Source: Paragonimus heterotremus (lineage: Eukaryota > Platyhelminthes > Trematoda > Plagiorchiida > Troglotrematidae). Taken from it: a stretch of 64,000 nt of DNA. Position numbers and translations under genes: made by a program. The notes under the pieces are model-generated. The model made no database searches. It saw nothing but the letters and a program-made list of their open reading frames with translations, and was not told where the DNA came from. Shown piece by piece: positions 12,381 to 24,621 of the stretch (positions are counted from its first letter, which is position 1; each line of letters starts with the position of its first letter). The stretch lies in assembly GCA_013368495.1 (NCBI GenBank), contig LUCH01000062.1:75397-139396 (forward strand), in the 5' to 3' direction.

Positions 12381-14248
12381 GTAAAACTAGTACGTTTCTG
12401 CATGTCGTTAAATCGGTTTAGCATTATTTACTTGACCCACAAATGTTTGGGTGATTAATTTTTTTGCCCACAGCTCTGGTGGAATTTTTCTTCTTTTACG
12501 TCGCTAAATTGATACCGGTCGAGTTTTTTATTATTTCTGGAAAAAAGTACATTTATACATAATACAATATCTGTTAGGTAATCAACACAGTTCAGCAGTT
12601 TAGATTGCCACTCACCTTCTCTCACATCAAACAATGTGCACTTGATACATGGCCGATGAAGGAAGAGATTTGTTTGATTGAGCATGAATGTTGTTATTTT
12701 CCATTCCACTATCATCTCCATCAGACGAATCCGAGGGTGTATGAAATGTCTGTATTCGCCCAGATAAGTACTTACCTTCCCATCTGCGTGTTGTGGGGTA
12801 GACACCCTATATACCATTGCTCTGTCTCCCTACTTGGCTTGTAATCGGTGGGAACATGTCGTATGAAGATGGACAGTGCACTGGTCATAGAGTGTGCTGT
12901 TTACATTCGGCCAACTAGCAAAACGGCCAGAATTTATTTCAGTTACATAACCTAGTGGTGTTCTCCACTTACTCGAAGCATCTTCCTAGATGTTAGTTGA
13001 TGAATTAATTCTGAGAAATGATTGGGTTATGATAGGTGAACTGTTTACTACTAAGTTAGAATAGATCCCACTAGCTAACTTATGCCTTTCTGCCGCGTGT
13101 TCGTACTGGATCGATGAAGGCCAATAAGCAAAGTTTAACAGACGAAGTGGCTTGACAAATAATTTGCTATCGTCTATTTGCTTACCATGAAAGATTTCAT
13201 TTCATAAACTACTTAGACTAGTTTATTATGCTCTCTTTGCACAATAAACAGAAAAGTTTAAATGCCATTCATTAAACAAGTCTGTGAATAAGTCATCTCG
13301 TCAAATGCCAGGTCAACACAAAGGTTTTAGTGGGTTGGTTTCATGCACCACAATGCAAGCCCACTTGAGTTGACCGACTTCAAGCTGAATCGGTTTAAAC
13401 CTAGGTGATCGTATTTCTTGTATCCACTGTTTGCCAATAGACATCACAACTTGGTTCAGTTGGAATGATTCTGGACCCTTAGGAGACATAATTTGTTCTC
13501 ATACCGAGAATTCACGATTTAGCCAGAGTACTTTGGTTATAAAATTGAAGTAACTGATGTAAATTTGTTAATGGACTTAATCATTGTTGAGATTAAGTCA
13601 TGTGCCCTAATAAAAATAGGGAATTAGTATATATTTCTAGGATATGATTCCAGATCTCTGATTTTGATAGTAGTTGCCAACTCTCCCTATCCAGTTAGCA
13701 CTTTCCTCTTCTCTCTCTATAGTTGTGGTCTGAAATAGTTTCAGTTGACTTCGCAGTATTTTACTCGGCAATCTGAACATTATTAAGGTGGGATTCATAT
13801 ATTAGCGAATAAATATAGTCACGTTCACTGTCAAATTGACCTGATATAGACTTGAAATTTGGGGATTTTTAAAACTAAGTTTATATTTCTCTGTATTTCC
13901 TTGTGATCGCAAGGGAGTATTCTTATACTAGAAGGTTGACTTCTGGGTAACGACTACATGTATTCCTTGATATATGATGTCTATTGATTCCCGGTTACCG
14001 TATTACATTCTAACTGTTCGACATTCTTCCTTCATCTGTTTGCTTAACCAAATCAAACTTCAAATTAAGTATACTTTTTAATCTGGATATAATGGTAGTA
14101 TATGATGATGGTCGTCAGTATGTACATTCGTATTCTGAATTAACGGTAGGCGTGCTTGTAAACAGGAAGCTGAAATTATAAGCCGTGATTTATAGAACCA
14201 ATTTGTCAACGTGAATAATGATATTCTTGTTGTTTTTTTCTATACTAG

Positions 14249-14284
14249 ACAACGAGCTTCAGGTGTTCGAAAGTAAAATGAGAG
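14249..14284 (+). CDS. Micro-exon, 36 nt (module A, copy 1)
   Basis: Acceptor TTTTTTTCTATACTAG and donor GTACGT. Phase 1 reading is NELQVFESKMR. With the next exon it forms a 36+39-nt pair that resembles the pair at 20067/20883. Confidence 0.75.
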
Positions 14285-15359
14285 GTACGTTATGATTAAA
14301 ACTGTCAATAGTCGAATACCTCATTTACTGGATTGAAAATCCTACAAACCTCATAGCACATTCCATTTATCATCTATATTCTGTTGACTGTTCACAAAAT
14401 ATGTTAGGTTTGAGTTAGTCTCTATCAAAAATCCAGGAGGATTAGTAACTCGTATGAACTGGAACAATCTTATTTATTAGGAAATTGCACTGGTTCAGAT
14501 ATAATGAATGAGTAATAAGTCGATTATTTAGGCTGGCAACTTATTTACTTGATGAACCCGGTTGTCTGCTATCCGTTGGTTGCTTTTTGAGAATAACACG
14601 CTTCAGTTACGTTTGCTTTGCTCAACGAGTTTTTCTTTAGTGGCATTATGTTGTTTGGCTGCTTGACTACAAGTTAGTATTTCAGTTCGTTGATTACTTC
14701 TAATACTAAATTAATGTGCTTTGGCTGAGCATTGATCACTGTTGCATACAAATCCGCAACACTATTATTGGAACTACATAATAATTTGGTAATTATGGAA
14801 GGAAAACTAGAGTTAGATTCGGAGAACTGAGAAGCGTTCAACATTATGCAATCGTCAGTATTAGCTGTTAGTTCTACAACCTGTCCTTCTAGTGGTTTTT
14901 CAATGATCGGCTGTTCACAGGATCAAGACTAACAGTGTTTGCAGATGACTTGTACTGTGTGTTAATCAAAAAGCCATCGTCACTTGGATATGATTTTGTA
15001 TGAGCTGGCTTGTTCGAAAATTCGACATACACGTAACTGACTAAATATGGCTAGTTAGAATTTTCAAATTCTTCAGTGCAGTTTAGTGTGTTCATTTCGA
15101 CCAGAGGTGATCAAACTGTTTGTATCGACAACTGGTGAATCCAACGGGAAGTGCTGTTGCAACTAATCAAATCAAGCAGCATTCATATGGTGAAAAAGTG
15201 GGTTTACTCGGTGAAAGCTTATGAAGACATAAATAGCTTATACAGCGGAAATCAGTTGAATAATCTGCTGTTTTGTTGTGTTCAAAGACTGATACAGTCC
15301 TCCATTGATAGATCACCTAGCTACAAACCATTATTTGTGTTTAATGTTTGCCCATGCAG

Positions 15360-15398
15360 CTCCTTATCCGGGTGCTGAAGAGCCAGACAAAACAAGGG
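15360..15398 (+). CDS. Micro-exon, 39 nt (module B, copy 1)
   Basis: Acceptor GTTTGCCCATGCAG and a perfect GTAAGT donor. Phase 1 reading is PYPGAEEPDKTR, with the split codon GCT giving Ala first. The A-x-Y-P-x-x-E-x-P pattern recurs in the exon at 20883-20921. Confidence 0.8.
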
Positions 15399-15608
15399 GT
15401 AAGTTTTTCGGTCTACATTGCTATTCGGTCTCTGTTGTAACCAAGTCAATGTCGACTCCAGGCCTCCCCACAACTGCTCCAAGGTTGGTCAGATAGCGTA
15501 AGAAGGTGGAGTTAGGCATTAAATACATTCGCTCAATCACGGTTGACTATTGCGCCCGAACGATTGTGCTAGTCTCTTCTAGCACAAATTTATCAGTCAG
15601 TTTTGCAG

Positions 15609-15647
15609 TCACGGCGAAATGCATGAATGAAAACACGAACGTCATAG
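15609..15647 (+). CDS. Possible 39-nt micro-exon (weak donor)
   Basis: The length, phase 1 opening (TAKCMNENTNVI) and acceptor TCAGTTTTGCAG fit the series, but the donor GTTGAG is poor. Possibly a minor cassette exon. Confidence 0.3.
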
Positions 15648-16460
15648 GTTGAGAGTGGGAAATCGTCCACCTAGAATTCCTCCCTATAAGTTGAAAAACG
15701 GTAATCGGCCCCTCAAAACTACAAGCTCGTCGTCATTTCCTGTTAAAATGTACGGCACATGTTGGAACCGGCCAAAGAGTAATTAGTAAGATAGTTATGA
15801 GGAAAAGAAAATAGTCTCTCGTTCACACAGATTATTTATACTTGGTCGTCCATCATTAGGGAACGAACACCCGCGAGGAGGTGTAAATTGTGTCTTCAAA
15901 AGCCCCACATCCCGGGTTTATCCATTACCAGATCCACTCCCTAAAGCAGAGATGATCGCCAAAGGCGTCATTATACACAAACACAAAGTGACTAATAGAT
16001 AAACTGTCACGTTGACAAAACAATGGAACTTATTAGGCAGATCATGAGAAAAACGTGTTAGTTATTGTGAAACACAAATTTCTATCTTAAGGACAAGATG
16101 GCTGACGCGTGGGTCATTCACTTTATGGAACAAATCAGTGAGGGTATCCGAAAGTATCTGCGCTAGGAGTGACATGTTCCAGCCACCTGACACTCATGAA
16201 GTTCCACTGAGAAAGATCCATAAATTGAAAGTAACATCACACTTATCAACTGTTCAATAGTAAAAATGATTCGGACACAAACTCAAGGAAGTCACCTGTC
16301 CGAATATATGGTCACAAGTAGGAACTATAGAAAAGTTACACAATAAAACAAATAGTAACGTAGAACACTCGGTAGATCTGTTTAAAAGCAACCAACTGAT
16401 AATGTTCGGAAATCACTTGTATGCATTTGCATTTTCTTAACTGCCGGCTGTCACTTTCAG

Positions 16461-16478
16461 TGTTTTCGACCTCCCAAC
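16461..16478 (+). CDS. Possible 18-nt micro-exon
   Basis: The acceptor GGCTGTCACTTTCAG is good and the donor is GTAAAC. The phase 1 reading FSTSQ is short, and it ends in C, which gives Arg if joined to the exon at 20067. Very short exons carry little statistical weight. Confidence 0.3.
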
Positions 16479-17961
16479 GTAAACAAAAGGACTTCGCATA
16501 TTCAGATATCATTTAGATGGTGATAAGTTTATTGTTCATAATTTTATCCCACGATAGGTTTACAATTCATTGCATATGCTCACAAATGTTTTTGTTCACT
16601 GCTGTATAACTGGAATAACGTTTCCATTACATTCGCAGTCTGCTGCGTTCGATTTTCGTAACATTTCGTCAACTTCCTCACTCAACATGTTGTCAACAGA
16701 ATGCCGAACTCCGCGTGTTAGACAGAAGAAGCTAATGAATAGTCCGCTAAAGGCCAAATTAACCGGAAGCTTGTGGTTGTAACCCCGAAATATTTATGAA
16801 GGTTATATGTCGTGTTTTCACCCTTCTTAGAGAACGACCCAACTCGATGAGATGTTTGGAAACTGGTCTGTTCTGATAGGTCCTGTATGATGTAACTTGA
16901 TAGCTTGTACTTCACCTGGTGCTCCTCGTAATCGAGCCACGCACATCTAAGGAAACGTCCCACTCATATTCGTGTATTCTGAAGATGTATTCTTCGTACA
17001 AACCACGCGTGGCTGAGGGAACACAGAATCAGAGTGTTAGTCACAATTAAACAGATGCACACTGCACACAGTGCTGTCCGTACCAGTTGTTCACGCTGTA
17101 CCGTAAACCGAATTTAAGCAACTGTTTGAATAAGTAGAATGTAGAATCTACGGTCCGTTACCTTAGTAAACCATGAATGCAATTAATGAGCGGAACATCT
17201 AACACCTATAATCCATAATCCATATTATACAACAATTGTTAAATACTAATGACAAGTTTGTACTTTAAAAGGTTGAACGAGTAAACAAATTGTTTCATTT
17301 AACTACGCAAACGTCTTACACTGTGCACACTATACGGAAGGTGTAACAAGCTGAGACACTTAATAGACCGACTTGTTTTTAATTTCGGCTGGAATAATAA
17401 TACATTACTTTTATTACCGTCATACGGATAACATGGTATCACGTCTTGTATGATGTACACATAGGATAAATTCAGGTTGATTTCCTTACCGTTAAGACAA
17501 AAACTGACATTACTTAACTCGAACACTAGAATAATTTTGTTACATTTCTATTGGTCTTTGCTGCGGGCAAGTTAAGTGCACAAAATTTCACATTTTGGAA
17601 CAATAACGAAATGGATCACTTTGTAGAACTAATTCGATCTCCAACAATACAAAATTAATGTTGCAAACCATGTGCTCAGTCAGTTATGTTTGAAAGTCGC
17701 CAGCCCATTCTGTGAATACAAAAAAACTGTTTGTGAGGTTACTGTTGACTTGGTGACTGTTAAATTGGCTTTAAATTTTGTGGTATTGAAGTCTGTGTAT
17801 TTGACTCGTCTTAAAATAAAACATGTGGCGCTATTCTTTCGTTTGCTGTATCCCAGTTCGCAACGGTTGTTCCCAACGTACTGAGAAAACATTGGATACA
17901 ATGGATTAATGGAAAAAGATGAAGGAGCTAGCAGGATAAAACTAGATCAGTTTGATTAAAG

Positions 17962-17994
17962 TACCACGATTGCATTGGTCATTAATAGTTCGCA
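17962..17994 (+). CDS. Possible 33-nt micro-exon (weak acceptor)
   Basis: A perfect GTAAGT donor follows 33 nt open in phase 1 (PRLHWSLIVR), but the acceptor TTGATTAAAG has no pyrimidine tract. Listed as a candidate only. Confidence 0.25.
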
Positions 17995-20066
17995 GTAAGT
18001 GTCACGCAGGAACACACGGACAGACTTGACTAGTTTTATATCATGACCTCTTACCGCTGTTGCTTCGTGGTCGACCAAAACCACCGAGAGAAAATCAGCT
18101 TATTCCAAGCTGTGCGCAGTCTGTGGAATAGTAGCATTCGTGGGCGAATTCCTATGAGTTGTACAAAAAGTGTAGTCATCTCGACTACTAGATTGCAACA
18201 CGTTGCGATATGATGATAGTCCCAAAATGAGCTCCAATTTTATCACAACATTGTTCCCGGCTGAAATTTCTGTCTTACTGTCTGTGTCTGATGTACCAAG
18301 AAAGCGCTTTGCTTGTGGATTAGGCGGTACTGAATTAAGGTCTGTAGCTCGAAGCAAATGAAAACACCGAATATGTAACTCTGTGTTTCACGAGATATAT
18401 CGGCCAGTTGTCGTCCTGAATTCCTGTATATCACCTAGACGATAAACTAAGAACAACACCATTAAAACGCATTGCCTAATATTCTCTGCCATAAAGTTGC
18501 ATTTCATTACAAAGGTCGGCCCAGTGGATATGATTGGTACAGCCATATTGGCTTGTCAGCTTCAGACTCGTAAGCACTTAGGATTCATAAACGTTCACAT
18601 TCAGCACTGTAGTGTTCGTTTCTTATGCTGAGAGAAAAGCTAAGCAACTGATCTGAATCCTCACTTTCTGACTGTGAAATTGGAAAACCATGTCGCTTGT
18701 CTCCAAACTGTTTTCCGATTCACACTATGCGCTTCATTCTGACCATTCGAATTATACCTTCACATCATCAACCAGGAACAAATCCAATTGTACTTGAGCG
18801 TGACCATCCGTACAGTTCGAATGTAATTTCTTAATTAAAATGGATTTCTCGACCTCTACATTTCTTCAAAATACTGATCGTGAATTCAAACTAATGATTT
18901 CATTTGTTCGTGACTGTGTAAATGTTGAATATTCGCCCGCCAAGCTGCACAGGCAACTGAGTGGATTGACTGACCTACTGATCTTCTGTGAGAGCATCAA
19001 CAACTTTTCTAACGTGTCGTTGAAATAGACAGCTGGACGACAGATTATGGCATACTCATAATCACGGAAGAGGGTTAATTGAAGTCTGTCATCCGGTTAG
19101 TTGAATGCGTCCACCACTCCACGTGAGTGTCAGTGAAATAAACACTGCAAACAGGCGATTTTGCACTGATAATCGTTGTGTCATGTGTTCACATAGTTGA
19201 ACCCTTGATAATCGTATCTAGCTTTTTGATAAGCAGGACAGTAACACATGGTAGATGTAGATCAAACATTTATTGACTGACCGAATTCACCGAATCTGTT
19301 GTGTCACAAAAAGAGACACTTGTCCCAAAGGATTATTTATTGTCAGGCAATATCCAGTAACACGTACATAGTGTGGTAAACGAACATAGCTGCGCCTTGA
19401 TTATCATTCGTTGAGAGCTGTTTCCAGTTTTAGAATGTTTCAAATAAAACGTTTGCACACTCCCATCTCTCGCTCCACACCCTTGGTTGTTGTATTCAAG
19501 TTCAAAATTGTTCGCTTGCCACGCACAGCCCCTTCTCTGTCAGAGCAGTATTCGGTAATCCGTGGTTCACTAAAGTGTGCTTCACTACCACGTTTTCTGG
19601 TCTGAAACTACTTGCTTCTGTACAATAGACGAAATGCTCTGTCGTAACCAGAAGCTATGGATTATCACGTGTTCTGTGGAAATAAGCTTCAATTATTCAT
19701 TGAACAGAGTTCCCGACTTCAGGTACGCTAGTTGGTTGTCACGGTTGCAGTATTATCCTGTTGTGGCCTTTCAGTAAGTTGAGTTTCAGACAGCTGGTAT
19801 GGAAGTCATCTTGTCCACCTTCGTTTCAGTTCAGTTTGTTCCCAGTTTCACTAGGTGGCATGTCCCAATCTATCAGGCAATCTGGCATTTCGTAAATGTT
19901 TATTGCCATACTCTGTTCCATTCGTTTCACACTGCTCAACACTTTGGAACTGCACGTTTTACAGGCACACTCAACCACTTTAAAGTGAATACACAATAAT
20001 AAATGGCCTACATAGACAAATTCCAAGATTCAACCACAATATTCCTTTCTCCGTTTTGCTCCACAG

Positions 20067-20102
20067 GTGAATTGTCAAAATGGCTTGATAATGAACTACA
20101 GG
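20067..20102 (+). CDS. Micro-exon, 36 nt (module A, copy 2)
   Basis: Acceptor TTCTCCGTTTTGCTCCACAG and donor GTAAGT are both strong. Phase 1 reading is ELSKWLDNELQ, with Gly from the split codon if joined to 15360. Like its partner at 14249 it is a charged helical peptide of 12 residues. Confidence 0.8.
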
Positions 20103-20882
20103 GTAAGTTGTGAACAAACTTGATAGTAGTCAAAGAAAAGCGTCATTAACAGACTTGTGTCCTCTATGGTGAACATATTTCGATGCCTATGTCAGCTCAC
20201 TACCATCGAATGTGATGATCGTAAACCTCTGTCATTGCAAAATTAAACATTCTTCGGGAGTGGTGCAACAATTATTGAAAATAAAATTATCAGGATAGTG
20301 AACATAAAACAGTGAATAGTCTCTGAGTAACCATTGGTTAATCCGCATTCCCTCAGTTGCTTCCATATGCAAGTAAACAATCGTGGTAGGGAATCCATCC
20401 AAGTTAACCATGAATATCTAGCATTTAATTGGTAGTGCACTTTATCCAATCAGCCATTATCATTCACCTCTCACTCGCACACCCTTTCAACTTCAGATAT
20501 TCAGCCTTGATATGAATGCTTCAGGCCGGTCAACAAAAGATTTCGCACGCCTTATTGTGTTTTAGGGTGTTCAGTCCTTCACGCAATGATCAGATTGCTC
20601 ATGTTTATCATTGACTAATCTAAGTGAAACGCGTATCACAACATGAGAAACATCAGAGAACAGCTAGTCATACTGAACTCCATTCGAACAGTGAGAATAC
20701 AAGTGAACAGAATCGAAAAAATGATGGTGTACATTGAACTTAATCAGAGCGTAGGTAATCAACTTACTTTGTCGTTCTTTTGAAATAACATAATCTTACA
20801 GTAGTAATAAATCAACTGTTTCCTATGCGTTATTATGGTTAACTTACATAATTTGGTTTCCTACTACATTTTCCCCATCCAG

Positions 20883-20921
20883 CATTATACCCGGTCCCAG
20901 AAAAGCCCGAAACACAAACAG
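20883..20921 (+). CDS. Micro-exon, 39 nt (module B, copy 2)
   Basis: Acceptor TTTTCCCCATCCAG is excellent; donor GTTAGT. Phase 1 reading is LYPVPEKPETQT after a split GCA (Ala), so it reads A-L-Y-P-x-P-E-x-P. It matches A-P-Y-P-x-x-E-x-P in the exon at 15360 with the same length and phase. Confidence 0.8.
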
Positions 20922-21208
20922 GTTAGTTTATCCTTCTGAAACGGTAACGAATCTTTGAGTTAGTTAACTACTGGTTTTTCCCGTGCTTATATAAACTTTA
21001 CGCTGTCATAAATAAAAGCTTAGTTAGCTCACCTGCTTCACCTGGCAGGACAGTTTTGAGCAAATGCATTGTCGTCTAGTATTTACCTAGACACTTTCGA
21101 CCACTGCGCTCCAGTACCACAGGTGCGATGACACTTCCAGCGTGGTTCTCAAGCAGTCTATGCTGAGTTCAAAATCATTCACTCATTGTTAGAGACACAG
21201 AAAAGACA

Positions 21209-21397
21209 ATGAAATTCCTAGGCAAGATTTCTGTTCTCATTCATCTTGGGGTCTTCGTTACATCACTCAACCTAGCACTTACCTCACACGAACAGACTTA
21301 TCGCCCATATCTACCTGAACATACAACACTTAGTGAATGCAGTCAAGCACGAATCACTGAAACGGTCACGATGTTCGAGAATGCTGAGTCGCAATAG
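21209..21397 (+). CDS. Possible small secreted protein inside an intron
   Basis: A complete 62-codon ORF starts at ATG with an N-terminus that looks like a signal peptide (MKFLGKISVLIHLGVFVTSL) followed by a polar stretch, with one Cys and a TAG stop. It lies between two micro-exons on the same strand. It could be an alternative first exon, a tiny nested gene or chance. No donor in the right phase or poly(A) signal was found close by. Confidence 0.25.
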   Translation: MKFLGKISVLIHLGVFVTSLNLALTSHEQTYRPYLPEHTTLSECSQARITETVTMFENAESQ

Positions 21398-22449
21398 AAT
21401 CTATCGACAATGAAGTGTAACCAAATAGCAGGTAACCTAACTCTTATCCGCAAATTTCCCCATCTGCCGGTTGATCGGTAAACATATCTCCTGTGACTAT
21501 GGAGGGTACAACAACAGAAGAATTGAAGTGCCAAGGAAAATTGACAACTGGACAGGTTAACTTGGCTACAAACGTGCTTTGTAACCAAAAGCTGCCCACA
21601 GGAAAATTCACTGCACAACTTTGTGGTAGCTCCTCTGATGTTTACACCAGGTCTGATCGGTAAAACGCGTGAAGCAACCTGATCTGCAGATATTTATGGT
21701 GTGTTCCCTGACTAACTCGAAACAAAAAATGGGCGAACAAGATCCTTTTCGTTTCTACGTAGTTCAGTGAATCTCAGTGACATATGCCAATGAAGAGATA
21801 TCCTAGGGACAAAAGGAATTGTTGGATAGTTTCTCTTCCTCGAGGATATGATAACTTCTTAGAAGTTTCTCATTTGTTCTGCACCAGATTTCGCTGATAG
21901 ATAATTTATAAAGGTTGATCACTTTTGGTTGTAAGTAGACCCAGTAATACTCTTAATCAAACGGTAGACACCGTGAGCATATTGTAAATCTGACTGAACT
22001 CAATTAGCTGATCAAAGATAGAATTCATACATCCTGATGGTGATAGGTTCGGAAGACCAGATTGCAGGTAGTCTTCATCTGCAGATGTGTACAGCTGTCA
22101 ACTCTTTCTGTTGTGTGTATGAGCCTTCTGGCACAATTATATAAGGATCACTTCTCTTGGGATGACTGTTAATCGGTGATACTATTACAGATTGGCTACT
22201 AGTCCCTTGATAGATTTTTGACTAACCGCATATGTTCATAGTTGTAATGTGACGTTTGTTGATAAGTTTGTGGTAAATCCTTGTTATTGCCACGAAATTA
22301 CCGTGCAGTTTCAGTGGAATATGTGACATACATGGTATTAACATAAAGGACTGATGAACAATTAATTATGGTTTGTAACGACAGTAAGATTGTATACATC
22401 AGTCGTACCCCTTGCCAAATTATTGATGTCACGGTCTTCTTTATTGCAG

Positions 22450-22482
22450 ATAAGCCTGAACCGACAAAATACCTAGAAACGA
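22450..22482 (+). CDS. Micro-exon, 33 nt
   Basis: Acceptor GTCTTCTTTATTGCAG and donor GTACGT. Phase 1 reading is KPEPTKYLET, preceded by Asp from the split codon GAT. Pro/Glu/Lys-rich like its neighbours. Confidence 0.75.
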
Positions 22483-23153
22483 GTACGTTTCTTTGTGACT
22501 TGTTATACGCAACTACATAGCTTAAATATATGTTACACATTCTATGGCCTATCAGTACTATCTTCCGACTCAAAATCGTGCATGGTTTGAGGATATATGT
22601 TCGTTATCTGTTACACATATATAAGAATGAACACAATCACTGAACTATGACTAGTCTAGTAGTTTATTCTAGTTTGTTACTATGTTTCAAGGCTGCTTCT
22701 CCTTGGTATGGCATACACCACGTTTTGACTTCTGTGTACACCTCGATCTCAAGATTGGTTGAACCTCCAAATATAACTTAAAAAAAGGGAGAGAGGTCGC
22801 AACCCCAACTCACTAAATCTGAACAACAAGAGATCCAAACACCGCCTGTCTATTATCACCCAACCCTAACTAAAGTTTAGTCCTATGATAATGGCTCATA
22901 AGTATGGTTATCGCATTTGTTAACTGATAACCAAACGGCTTACAGTTTCTTTAAAAATAGGGAGCACTAGGGTTTGAAGAAAGCCAGAGACAATTTCTTC
23001 AAACCTAAATGGAGGTCAAGGAGGTTGTTGGTTCGTTGTCACTGTTATCCAGACGAACTACACCATCGCAAACGTGCCTTGACACCGTAGTGCAAAGTTA
23101 GAATGTGCTGTTACTAGCCAGTAAGAAAAAAAAGTAAATTGTCTTAAACTGAG

Positions 23154-23204
23154 CAAGTACTCGATTCCGTAATCTCAATGACAACACGATTGATACCACA
23201 AAAT
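23154..23204 (+). CDS. Possible 51-nt micro-exon
   Basis: Donor GTGAGT is strong; the acceptor AAACTGAG is mediocre. The interval is a multiple of 3 and open in phase 1 (STRFRNLNDNTIDTTK). It forms sense codons with 22450 and 23547, so it could be a skipped exon. Confidence 0.35.
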
Positions 23205-23546
23205 GTGAGTACCATCTAGCAAAAAACCACTGGTTGTCATGAAATCAACAAGGTGTGCAACCATTTTACTACCGTATTAACTTGCTAACACATTCTACTC
23301 AGACGTGATCAGGAAATTAAGATAAGTACGTATAACGTGAGTCACTTATGCCTGCTTTAGTTAAGACATGACTACTCATCACGCCTGAATACACAGGGGC
23401 CTGTTTCAGACTATCTGTATCCAAGTGTCAGGTCTGTGAGCACCCTGGTTGAGCAGTGCGGAGTTACAAAGTTGTTTAGCTTACCGTTATGTTTCCCGAA
23501 ACTATTATGGTGAGACTGAAATGAAGTCATCTTGTTTTTACTGCAG

Positions 23547-23585
23547 ATTTGGAATTTCCTTCAGAGCTGGACGAGGGAGATGAAT
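23547..23585 (+). CDS. Micro-exon, 39 nt
   Basis: Acceptor CTTGTTTTTACTGCAG and donor GTGAGT. Phase 1 reading is LEFPSELDEGDE, strongly acidic. It ends in T, and the next exon supplies TT to give Phe. Confidence 0.8.
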
Positions 23586-24084
23586 GTGAGTTGATCAATT
23601 CTACTATAAGTTTACAGCCACAAAGAAGCGCTGAGTGAATCCTATGTGATTAACACCGAAAAAATTTTCCGGATACAACAATGTCTATCTCCTTGCCTTT
23701 GTATGCTGTGTTAGTTGGATTAAGCCCGTAGATCGTACGTATGGGGTTCCTCTACTTCTGAAGTTTGTGTCAATATGCTCTCTGTTCTCACAAACTTATC
23801 TGGCCTATCTGATTCAATTTCACCCTTTAACCGCTGGTGACGATATTTCCGCTTGCCGTATAACTAACGCCCTGAACACTTGAAAAGAATAAACTGTTTA
23901 AAGCTAAAAGTACCGACAGGAAAAGCAGTAAACGGTTTGTACTGCTTGAAAAGTGACAGCATCTAACGTTAAGCGGGTTATTAATTCATTTTGTACTTCC
24001 AGCAGATATGTCACCTAATTTTTGTTTTCCCCGTATTAGTATTTGTGATGGGTTTCAGCATGTGTATGTTTGTCTCTACAGGGT

Positions 24085-24475
24085 TGGTGGAAGTCTGTTT
24101 CCCTCGAAAACGATTTATTTCCCGAGATATCTTCGAAAAATAGATTGTGATTTTGAATTCTACTTTTTCGAGCTACGATGTGCCCAAACCTAATTTCGAC
24201 GCATTTCTCTCCTTTTTCTGTAATTAGTCGATCCCACTTTTAATCCATCAGTTCATGTGGGATTCTTCAAGGCTATTCAAAGACTATATATGCAGACGTT
24301 GGTCTGCCATATTACTTTTGGTTTGAGAGCAAAAACATTATCGATTGAAGGTCAAGGTCTTCTTTGTTATGCTAGGGTTTCCAGATATTGCTATGTTCTG
24401 TGCTACTTTCCGTGATTTGTACAGTCGTGCGCTAGACATTTCTGATTATCGCTGACCAGTGGGTTAGAACATATA
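24085..24475 (+). repeat. Dispersed repeat R3, copy 1
   Basis: About 390 bp aligns along its length with 51430-51835. Shared blocks include a run near GTTTGAGAGCAAAAACATT, then GGTCTTCT, and GTCGTGCGCTAG followed by CGCTGACCAG. I see no coding potential, pol III boxes or terminal repeats in either copy. The family is not recognised. It sits in the intron between micro-exons 23547 and 24583. Confidence 0.75.
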
Positions 24476-24582
24476 TTGAGAATAATTAGCTACTTTACAC
24501 TTCTCAGTAAAAAGAAACTTTCGAAACAGATCAACCAAAAGCTTTGGAACTTTGTAACCAGTCAAGTATTTTCTCCTTTCAG

Positions 24583-24621
24583 TTGATCAATCAAAGATAG
24601 AAATGAATCCACTTAGTGAGA
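24583..24621 (+). CDS. Micro-exon, 39 nt
   Basis: Acceptor TATTTTCTCCTTTCAG and donor GTAAGT are near perfect. Phase 1 reading is DQSKIEMNPLSE. Confidence 0.8.

Larger units (their letters stand above)
15648..20066 (+). other. Long intron region
   Basis: Apart from the weak candidates at 16461 and 17962, I see nothing well supported. ORFs at 16570-16782, 17672-17884, 18840-19028 and 19411-19777 have no recognisable features, and their in-frame splice signals do not match phase 1. Confidence 0.5.

Noticed and set aside
15462..15497. 36-nt interval with AG and GTAAGA, fitting the micro-exon lengths
   Set aside because: In phase 1 it contains TAG three bases before its end, so it would terminate the protein.
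22673..22705. 33-nt phase-1 open interval with GTATGG donor
   Set aside because: Weak donor and a hydrophobic Leu-rich peptide unlike the neighbouring exons.
24003..24032. 30-nt phase-1 open interval after TACTTCCAG
   Set aside because: Donor GTATTA is poor and alternative AGs nearby give equally open intervals.
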